A stretch of DNA of 25,523 bases from Kipferlia bialata (taxonomy: Eukaryota; Fornicata), in NCBI GenBank assembly GCA_003568945.1, contig BDIP01000173.1, positions 1,588 to 27,110 of the forward strand, in the 5' to 3' direction. The translations under genes were made by a program, and so were the position numbers. Of the stretch, positions 19,101-25,523 are shown piece by piece; position 1 is the stretch's first letter, and each line of letters opens with the position of its first letter. Below the pieces are notes generated by a model. The model worked only from the letters and a program-made list of their open reading frames with translations, did no database searches and was not told the DNA's origin.

Positions 19101-21182
19101 CGTGCTGGCCAGAACCTCACGGCTGCACTTAGAGGTCTGACTCTGGATAGCAGTGGTACCCCCCTCAGGGTGAAAGAGCGCACTGCAGCTAAGGCCCAGT
19201 TCATTAGAGAGTGGTACCTACCAGCAGCAGACCCGCAAGGCCCCTTAGTGTGTCTGAGAGAGAGGATCCTCAAGTCGCTGCGGTGTGGGAGAATGGTCAT
19301 TCGCAAGGCCCGTTCACTTCCTCTACCTAGTGAAAATGCTCCTTCTGTTGTGGAGAATACTTCAGAGGAGCCATCTGAGGAGGAGAGAGAGAGAAAAAGA
19401 GAAGATAGGAGAGGGCCTGTCTCTGTGGAGGTACGAGACTCTATCTCCGAGCATGCTCCTGTACTTCTGGGTCCACTTGGGTCTCTGCATGAGGGAGAGA
19501 ACATGACCGCTGCCTACTCTACGTATACTAAGCAGTACCCTAATACGTACACCCCGAGGGCTGTGAAGGCCAAGTCCAGGTTCATCAGGGAGTGGTGCAC
19601 TCATAGGTTGACAGGGGAGTGGGTGATGAGACCATCAATGGTGATGTCTGTGTTTAACTGTGGGGAGTCCATGATAGAGTGGGCCGGTGCAGAGGCAGTC
19701 AAGGAGGCGACACTCGCACAGGAGAGACGAGAGCGAGTGTCGCGTCGACTGGGTACCCTCCATGATGGGGAGGATATCGAGGCTGCCTACCATCAGTTTC
19801 TTAGACAGCACTCCTCCAATAGGGGATACTGGGGGGGAGACGCACCTACACCCACGTATCATCTACGGCAGCTGATCAGAGACTGGTGCATGGATGTTGA
19901 GACCGGCACATGTGTGCTGGCCTATAGGGACGTGGCCAGTCTCTTCAAGTGTGGCGTGTCACTGGTTAAGAGTGTAGAGGAGGAGACGCTCATGGCCATA
20001 CAGTTGAGTAGCAAGCGCCAAGTGGCTGCTGCTGAGGAGAATTCTGAGGATCGTGTTAGGGAGGAGACTACTACCAATGCTGTCACTGTGATCGAGGAGG
20101 AGAGGCCCGTTGGTGCCTCTGCTTCCACTGTCCCTGTGGCTTTGAGTGTTGATGAGCCTATGCCCCCAAGTGGTCAGGTCTCTACCCAGACATGCAAGGC
20201 TCCAAGCCAAGACAACAGTATTCAGCCTGTAGATGACCTGATGAGGCAGCCCCCTCCTCCTATCGACATCCCCGTGGTCAAGGTGCCTATACTGCCCGTG
20301 GGTGACAAAGTGCGGCAGGTTCTTACCACTCCATCGGTCCCTGGCCCTACCGACCCTACCGCTCTCCAGGCTCCCTCCCAGACTCTTGAACCTCAGGCAC
20401 CATATGTCCAGGGTCCTACTGAGACAGGTTCTCACAAGGCTCAGGTTGTGTCCCACACCTCCTATCCCAAAGCCCCCCATGTTCCACCACCCTTAGCATT
20501 GAGAGACCGCTACCTTGGCCCGAAGGGTACCTATAGGGAGGGCGAGGATCTAACTGCTGCTCTTCGCTCCCTAGCGGCTGAGAGTGGAGGTGACATGCGT
20601 GCTGTGTCTAGTGATGTCAAGGCCGAGTTCATAAGGGAGTGGTTTGTGGTGGAGGCGGACCCTCATCCAACTAAGGCTCTGGCCTGTAGTAGCCTTTTCG
20701 TTCAGAGGGTGCTGCAGTGCCCTGAGGCTGATGTCATGCTGGGCAGACAGCTCAAGGTGCTGGGTGATGCTGAGCAACAACACCCTGTAGTGGCGTCACT
20801 TCCACAAGCAGCCGCTGCAGTGCCACCTGCCGTTGTGCCAGTGAATGCGGGTAGCACGTGTATTCCCGGGTCTCAGGATGGGGGGCAAGAGGTGGTTGGT
20901 GTTCAGCGGCCGAGTGAGGCAAGTACTCCTTACACCGGCTCTCCTAACGAGAGCGCAGTTGATTGGGGTCAGAGGGAGAGTGGGGTTACTGGAGATATTG
21001 GCATGTCTGACAGTCAAGTGGTACCAGTAGAGTCCACATCGTCCACTGGAAGTGACCACACCATAGAGAGTGACCACATTGAGGTCAAGTTCACAGCCTA
21101 TGTCTCAGTGAGTGATGAGACTGGGAACGCTCCAGACGCTTCTGAGGCACAAGGCGTCCTTCCCGCCAAAGGCCCTTCCTGA
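16140..21182 (+). CDS. Gene E: about 1680-residue intronless protein with ten copies of a novel module
   Basis: One uninterrupted frame ends in TGA at 21182. I chose the ATG at 16140 (MKERLQGVLFLSRSECL); upstream the frame stays open only through a TA/TG microsatellite. Ten modules share a core K..FIREW ... (Y/V)..A...(F/L).CG...(V/I). Three begin with CCxxxCL (residues about 138-249 CCERGCL, 324-420 CCQKGCL, 881-968 CCSNQCL). Seven have a glycine-led start such as GTLHDGEDIEAAY (about 471-540, lacking the GT; 578-651, 714-793, 982-1059, 1110-1188, 1203-1287, 1459-1541). Linkers are acidic or Ser/Thr/Pro-rich, with a long acidic run at about 17441-17483 (EEESEEEEEEDEEED). No signal peptide or membrane segment is seen. 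The CC..C start followed by a helical core ending in a conserved Cys resembles, from memory, N-terminal domains of some transposon-derived proteins, and a DNA- or protein-binding scaffold is possible. No catalytic motif is visible. Function unknown. Confidence 0.8.
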   Translation: MKERLQGVLFLSRSECLIIADTQPAVVLRLASTPGKRSAREVTGTAASALNKGAVTTSGTTRGAVSLPAKRVPPVHATAMHQTPLVTATPNSETDVSRPSESVHATASGATTQPIPTVSDTATTIPDSVCVDTSASSCCERGCLSLYHSYKSVLAKQRKREQLSESEQGVMEGEGLGAATPMLNALRCMKRELRGQHGQSKRMRQIIFIGSWMMGGEGTGGNALSSPCDAAIARMLGVSVGFVTSARDSLEAEASEAISSSEESSSERVGTIPYGDAPPGYPEGEVELRVETQTQSQEVEREREEGEEESEESTPYGYSPIPYKCCQKGCLRNLSRSDRERLGAAVTEMRRSLRSLSPLERARLKVEFFAKYIYDVDKREHKLPIVCNSAIRSLSLSTSTSQLIKRAVTRYGSHRAKNGVRSPGPTEVVKREKEEESEEEEEEDEEEDTLYDRFPSSRSSAARQTTASEVARDHLEGIEEAAAALCAEFGSMRAVPSNRKVAFIREWFCNSSGAITHNRTDIRAYMSCGSEIIATVTKNPRPKVTPSTSQRGRSQRHVSDRGASSISTPAGVSSTTCPPGTLYEGQEVGPLYAWLQRRYPDKHLPAAKEAKRQLIQRCCIDIATGRLAAKHRLVKEWFHCGGDTMLAVERECVQLVAERGTVYTREERLQAIHNLKCEMEKESDVATTPRRGRRDSTGSNKRPRSKVRHSRDVGPPGTIHEGEDMAAAYAAYAAEYPGHIKTPEGKAVRLRLIREWLLDRETGLLTVPYSVAEAAWHCGGDVIKEAMAQERREREGSEGSEGETVDQPNLLASDSEDSSSVDVDMSSESVDDQVTYYPEMEEEFVWESETSTSIQEYAGSAAIDTPTQSGDMTAGGYFPSTCCSNQCLSSLPVSTQYELRSALDTMLASFEGMSREDTANAKLDFFMRHVYDIDRGAYRIHPKPCNKALRYSLRLSDSGHALVTRGKVRAMILKDQVPDEVGFPGTYRAGQNLTAALRGLTLDSSGTPLRVKERTAAKAQFIREWYLPAADPQGPLVCLRERILKSLRCGRMVIRKARSLPLPSENAPSVVENTSEEPSEEERERKREDRRGPVSVEVRDSISEHAPVLLGPLGSLHEGENMTAAYSTYTKQYPNTYTPRAVKAKSRFIREWCTHRLTGEWVMRPSMVMSVFNCGESMIEWAGAEAVKEATLAQERRERVSRRLGTLHDGEDIEAAYHQFLRQHSSNRGYWGGDAPTPTYHLRQLIRDWCMDVETGTCVLAYRDVASLFKCGVSLVKSVEEETLMAIQLSSKRQVAAAEENSEDRVREETTTNAVTVIEEERPVGASASTVPVALSVDEPMPPSGQVSTQTCKAPSQDNSIQPVDDLMRQPPPPIDIPVVKVPILPVGDKVRQVLTTPSVPGPTDPTALQAPSQTLEPQAPYVQGPTETGSHKAQVVSHTSYPKAPHVPPPLALRDRYLGPKGTYREGEDLTAALRSLAAESGGDMRAVSSDVKAEFIREWFVVEADPHPTKALACSSLFVQRVLQCPEADVMLGRQLKVLGDAEQQHPVVASLPQAAAAVPPAVVPVNAGSTCIPGSQDGGQEVVGVQRPSEASTPYTGSPNESAVDWGQRESGVTGDIGMSDSQVVPVESTSSTGSDHTIESDHIEVKFTAYVSVSDETGNAPDASEAQGVLPAKGPS

Positions 21183-21808
21183 GTTCTGACATGCCCACCT
21201 ACACATGGTGTCGGCCTTACACCTGCTCGTGCCAGTAGAGTGGGTATCACTCGACCCTACTCTCTTGTCCACTAGGGAGACCCTGACTCGAAGTGGAGGC
21301 CTAACCATACTGATGGCATATCCAGTCGGGGTGGGGGGGGGGGGAGGATTCAGCCAGCATCGTAACACACTCACTAGGAGCATGTTGCTCCACTTTGAAC
21401 CAAATTTTGTCCCCCTCAATAGTGGGCCTGGTTTGGTTTCCCACCCGTGCTACCATGCCCGTACACCCCTCTCTTGACCTAATTATATTGTCTATACCAC
21501 TTTCTGGCGTAGAGATGATCTATGTTGAGTAGAGCTGTTGCTCTCAATGGGTCAGACACTTCTGGGCTTTGGCTCTGTGTATGTTGACACTCAGAACAAC
21601 ATATTCCTAGTATTGTATGAGTGTTTGCGAGTTAGAATAGAGTCTATTCAGGAGATCTGGCATCTATATATCTGGCATCTATTGTCATGACTAGGTATAT
21701 TTCCAAAAGAGTTTTGGATTTCGAAATACCGAGTAGTGACAATTGTTCTGTGTCAATTGAGCTCCATTCAATTCTGAGATCTCACTCCTTCTTCCAGACA
21801 CTCCCCTA
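21183..21808. other. Intergenic region between genes E and F
   Basis: It holds the 3' end of gene E and the promoter of gene F. Short open frames are present but show neither splice phase agreement nor recognisable protein. A run of G lies at about 21332-21343. No RNA gene or repeat unit was found. Confidence 0.5.
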
Positions 21809-24800
21809 ATGCAGTTACTGACTGCTCTTGTGGCTATATGCCTCTTTGCAGCGGTATGTTTAGGGTCCTTGTTACGTGTTCAAAGCGTTATATCCCTCTT
21901 AACAGAGCCAGTGATGTATCCAAATCTTGCTCTTAACTGCTCCCAATTGTGTGTATGTTTAGCCTCTATCCTGACTCCAGTGCCCGTATATGTATGTGCA
22001 TGTATGTATATATATATGTATGTTTGTGTGTGTGTGTGTACTCTTCCCTTCCCCCTCCCTCTCCCTTTCCCTCTCTCAGAGAGAGAGTCTCCCTCCCCCT
22101 CTCTCTCCCTCTCTCTCTATCCCTCTCTCTCCCCCTCTCTGATCATCTGACTCCCAGTGTGCTGCCACCCTGGTCCCCACCAGCTTCACCATCGATGACT
22201 ACGATTATCTTCTCTCTCTCTCCCTCTCTCTCCCTCTACCCCTCCCTCTCTCACTCTGATCCCAGTGTGCAGCCAGCCTGGTCCCCACCAGCTTCACCAT
22301 CGATGACTACGATCCCAAGCCTGGCTACTCCGGGTATGTAGTGGCGCATGTGTGTATAATGTGTGTGTGCTCATATTCACATTCTCGATAACCAACTGAT
22401 AACTAACATTGCAATGACACTATCTACGCATACCCCAACTCCTGCCAACACCCCGATATTCTCTTTCTTAACATATTAAGTTTCGGTTAGTCTCGTAGTT
22501 TGTATTGAGATTCGGTAAGTCTGACGCTCTAGTGTCATCTACCCCCACTGGTACAATGGCTCGACTGAGCTGCCTGACTACATGGCAGATACAGGTATGT
22601 ACCCCTAAAAGATTATACATACATTTACATATATATGAATAGTGTACTCTTATACAATCAGTTCACATAGTTTATAGCGCGTATATACGAGCTGCTTGGC
22701 TACATGGCCGACGTCGGTAAGGCATTCATTGTATATGTATAACTATATTATATTATATATATATATATATATTATATTAATATGTCTCCACTGAGCTGAC
22801 TGACTACATGACCGACACAAGTACGGTATTCAATATAGATATGATATATATTGTGTCTTGTGTGTATATGACGTACCCTTATCAATTCACTCACCCCAGC
22901 CCTTGTGATGTCCAAGACCAGCAACATTGCCGACGTGAGTGCCTGCTGTGATACCTACTGATTATATAGTATGGAGTGTATAGTAAAGTGTATGTAGTGT
23001 TGTATACATAATATGGTGTCTAGAATATATATTCAGTTTATGCTACTTCCTTACTCCTTTTATGTTTCTTTCATACTCCTATCACGATACTCACACTAGG
23101 CTGAGACCTGCAGCTACATCACGTCCTCCCTTTTCTTTGTATGTGAATACCATTCGTATATTCTATTTATGTGCATTACAACATGCCTCACACCAGGCCG
23201 AGACCTGCAGCTACATTACGTCCTCCTCCCTTATTCTATACATGTGAATACTATTCGAATATTCTATATATGTGCATTATAACATGCCTCACACCAGGCC
23301 GAGACCTGCAGCTTCATCGGGTCCTCCTCCCTTATTCTATTCATGTGAATACTATTCGAATATTCTATATATGTGCATTATAACTTGCCTCCCACCAGGC
23401 CGAGACTTGCAGCTACATCACGTCCTCCTCCAGGTGGCAGTGTGGGTACTGGGATGAGTGGGAGAGCATCCCCAGCCAGACATTCTATGCATGGTATGTA
23501 TATATATAAACACATATATATACATATGTATACATGTGTGTATATATGATAGAGAATTATATCTAACCTCAGGTGCAATGGAGTCTCCATCGGCTCTGAC
23601 AACGTACTGTTCTCAACAGGGAGGTGAGAACACTGTACAGCACATAACCTACATTCTCTCTCTCTCTCTCTACCTCTCTCTATATATACATATGTATACT
23701 ATATACAGATGCATATTGCACTATTAACTTCAGGTCCGACTGGGGCCTGCCCTCTCCCCCACCAAGCTAGTACATATATGTATATATATATATCAACCTA
23801 GTATACATTGTATATATAGAGCGACAGAGACAGATGGGTGTATTCTAATGTCTGACCTCAGGGCCATCAAGGACAACTCCTCCATCGCACCCACCAACAT
23901 CGTGAGAGGTGTATCCACACCCATCGTGCTGACACTGCTCGATGCAAACATGGTTGCATTCATGTAAGTACTATGCATATACATCTATATATGTATGGAA
24001 GTACTAGGCTGAGTATATGTGCGATATATACTTATGACACTGCTGGACTCTAATGATGAGTATACAGGTGTATATACCACTAACCTCTAGCGATAACACC
24101 CCAGACGCCATTAGTATATATACATGTATATGTACATATATATATATATATGTATTCATATGTATCTAACTCCAGTGATAATACCCCCGATGCCATTTGC
24201 TGGCAGCCACCATGATAGTATACTATATATAAACATATACATATATATCTATCAGTCTATAAATATACTAGTATATGAATATACATCTAACCTGTAGCGA
24301 TAACACCCCCGATGCCATCCAGATGACATGTATATCTACGTTATACTCTATATGTATATATGATGTCCTATACATATCTAACCTCTAGCGACAACACCCC
24401 CGATGCCATTGAGATGACAGCCACTATGACTGCAGTGTATGAGGCCAACCCGTCCTCAGAGACACTCGACTGCACGTTCAACAGGTATGCATACATATAT
24501 TTCAATAGGTATTATACCATTATATATATACACTCTGATGTATGTATATTTACATATTCATTACCATTATATATATATATATATATTACTACTAAAAATT
24601 ACTGTTATATATGGTATTATATAGAATACATTTTCTATTATACCATAGAGAAGAGACACTCGACTACATTTTTCAGGTACACTACATTGCACACTATACT
24701 ATATATATTTTACATATGTTTCTATAATAGACACTTTCTATTCGGTATTTTGATCCCATCATGGATCATGGAATGATGCTCTGGCTGTTCTGTCTTATTT

Positions 24801-25476
24801 CTGACCCAGCTCTGACTCTTCTTGCCACTGTGGGGCATGTTACTGTATATTCTCTCACAATCTTATGTCCTCATGTACTATATATATATACTCATTTACC
24901 ATCAATACTGAATTATCTAACCCAGCTCTGACTCCACCTGGCCCTGTGGGTCATTCACACTCCCTGCCAATTTTGACAGTGCGGTGAGTCACATTTATCA
25001 GCATTGGTTACTAGTGTAATTGTAGTTACGATTATATATGTGTGATAACTCTTCCTCACCTTCAGAGTATATTACGACTTTCATTATTCCTCACCTTAGC
25101 GAGACTCTGTCAGTGTCAACGTGTACAAGGGTGTGGTGGGAGAGACCAAGAGCCAGTTCGGGGTGTTCTCAATGACAGGTGCAGTGTATTTTGCTAAAGA
25201 GAAAGTCTATGCTCACTGTCAGTCTCCGGCAGTGTCCTTGCCGGTCCCCTGTAGTATCAGTATACATGTATATTTGTATTCTATTGTATGAGTGTATATA
25301 CACTCCTAATCCCAGTCTCTGACAGTATCCCTGTCATATATATATATATCTGTATATGTGTATATGTATATATATATATATGGACAGTTTGGTCTTCTCT
25401 GACTCCAGTCTCTGGCAGTGTCCCTGCTGGTCCCCTCGACACCAACTGCAGCATCAGTGCCCAGGCCACTGCTAAG
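21809..25476 (+). CDS. Gene F: secreted or surface protein with signal peptide, 3' partial
   Basis: Exons: 21809-21853, 22266-22333, 22533-22594, 22900-22934, 23399-23493, 23573-23623, 23862-23963, 24389-24484, 24926-24983, 25100-25178 and 25409-25476, then donor gtatgt; it continues past the window. All phases match and 253 residues are visible. Exon 1 is exactly a signal-peptide core, MQLLTALVAICLFAA, followed by CAASLVPTSF, where cleavage is expected. The rest is polar, with spaced cysteines (ETCSYITSSSRWQCGYW, WCNG, LDCTFN, WPCGSF, TNCSIS) and sequons (NGS in exon 3, NSS in exon 7). This suggests a disulfide-bonded, possibly glycosylated extracellular domain. I recognise no family. Whether a membrane anchor follows cannot be seen. 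Many introns carry partial copies of the next exon's start, listed separately. A promoter was not identified. Confidence 0.75.
22158..22206 (+). repeat. Acceptor-edge copy of gene F exon 22266-22333
   Basis: ctgactcccag then 48 bases matching the exon start with two substitutions (tgtgctgccaccctggtccc against tgtgcagccagcctggtccc). The copy lies 108 bases upstream across a CT microsatellite and is one of the youngest-looking in the window. Splicing to the copy would read into CT repeats and a stop. Confidence 0.9.
22689..22819 (+). repeat. Two donor-edge copies of gene F exon 22533-22594
   Basis: The exon end gagctgcctgactacatggc, agatacag/GT recurs as gagctgcttggctacatggc, cgacgtcg/GT (22689-22715) and gagctgactgactacatgac, cgacacaa/GT (22792-22819). 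Both keep GT. Confidence 0.8.
23100..23398 (+). repeat. Three tandem acceptor-edge units before gene F exon 23399-23493
   Basis: Copies of the exon start (gc(t/c)gagacctgcagctaca) begin at 23100, 23197 and 23298, with the real exon at 23399: periods 97, 101 and 101. The spacer is repeated too (gtgaatactattcg, atgtgcattataac, cctcacaccag) and is not a simple microsatellite. Whole about 100-base units spanning intron end and exon start were therefore duplicated in tandem. Confidence 0.95.
23734..23770 (+). other. Exon-like segment in gene F intron 6, not included in the model
   Basis: ttaacttcag then gtccgactggggcctgccct, ctcccccaccaagctag. Entering in phase gives SDWGLPSPPPS and a stop. It could be a poison exon, an alternative end, or an old fragment. 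Confidence 0.35.
24091..24328 (+). repeat. Three acceptor-edge copies of gene F exon 24389-24484
   Basis: ctaacctctag, ctaactccag and ctaacctgtag precede (c/t)gataa(c/t)acccc(a/c)ga(c/t)gccat at 24091, 24176 and 24298, with the real exon at 24389. The third copy extends furthest (to cagatgacat). Confidence 0.9.
24501..24676 (+). repeat. Donor-edge copies of gene F exon 24389-24484
   Basis: gagacactcgactacatttt, tcag/gtacac (24653-24676) and the short ttcaatag/gtatta (24501-24508) resemble the exon end gagacactcgactgcacgtt, caacag/gtatgc. Confidence 0.7.
24810..24840 (+). repeat. Acceptor-edge copy of gene F exon 24926-24983
   Basis: ctgacccag then ctctgactcttcttgccact, gtggggcat repeats the exon start ctctgactccacctggccct, gtgggtcat, 116 bases upstream. 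Confidence 0.8.
25223..25336 (+). repeat. Two acceptor-edge copies of gene F exon 25409-25476
   Basis: ctcactgtcag then tctccggcagtgtccttgcc, ggtcccct (25223) and ctaatcccag then tctctgacagtatccctgtc (25316) repeat the exon start tctctggcagtgtccctgct, ggtcccct. Confidence 0.85.
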
Positions 25477-25523
25477 GTATGTATATAGATAGATAGTATA
25501 TGTATATATAGAGGGGGTGGAAA

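Noticed and set aside
21809-22341. Continuous frames reading past the gene F signal peptide
   Set aside because: Exon 1 ends at 21853 with gtatgt; the continuation is CT-repeat sequence, and the spliced model is phase-consistent over eleven exons.

Overview
The window looks like a gene-dense, intron-rich nuclear segment of a protist. Five of the six genes I can model are spliced. Their introns are short and open with GTAYRT or GTGAGT. They end in a compact branch-point/acceptor element, typically CTNAC followed 3-6 bases later by AG (for example ctcaccccag, ctaaccccag, ctaacacag). Stops TAA, TAG and TGA are all used, so the code looks standard. A fused branch-point/3' splice site is known from fornicate metamonads such as Giardia. 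Combined with the very high intron density, it makes a free-living, intron-rich fornicate (Kipferlia-like) my best guess; this is inference and no marker gene proves it.

Layout, left to right. Gene A (+, 156-2199, 5' end outside the modelled part) is a nine-exon protein I do not recognise. It converges on gene B (-, 2345 to about 5571), a RING-H2 finger followed by an alpha-helical, armadillo-like region, so a probable E3 ubiquitin ligase. Gene C (-, 5767-6886) encodes a highly charged helix ending in one hydrophobic segment, a probable tail-anchored protein. A 0.6 kb region with odd homopolymer runs separates gene C from the divergent gene D (+, about 7466-15971). Gene D has at least 25 tiny exons and resembles the chromatin subunit DMAP1/SWC4 of NuA4 and SWR1. 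Gene E (+, about 16140-21182) is a single 5 kb uninterrupted reading frame for about 1680 residues, built from ten copies of an apparently undescribed module. Gene F (+, 21809 to beyond the window end) is a secreted or surface protein with a signal peptide and at least 11 exons.

The most striking structure is inside the introns. Most introns of gene D, most of gene F, and some of A and C contain one to seven diverged partial copies of the adjoining exon edge with its splice site. Donor-edge copies (exon end plus GT) lie downstream of the real donor; acceptor-edge copies (CTNAC...AG plus exon start) lie upstream of the real acceptor. The reading frame is kept only when the outermost, exon-attached sites are joined: every exon junction in genes B, D and F has matching phase under that rule. 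The introns therefore appear to have grown by repeated tandem duplication across exon/intron borders, leaving ladders of decoy splice sites.

No rRNA, tRNA, CRISPR array or recognisable transposase was found.
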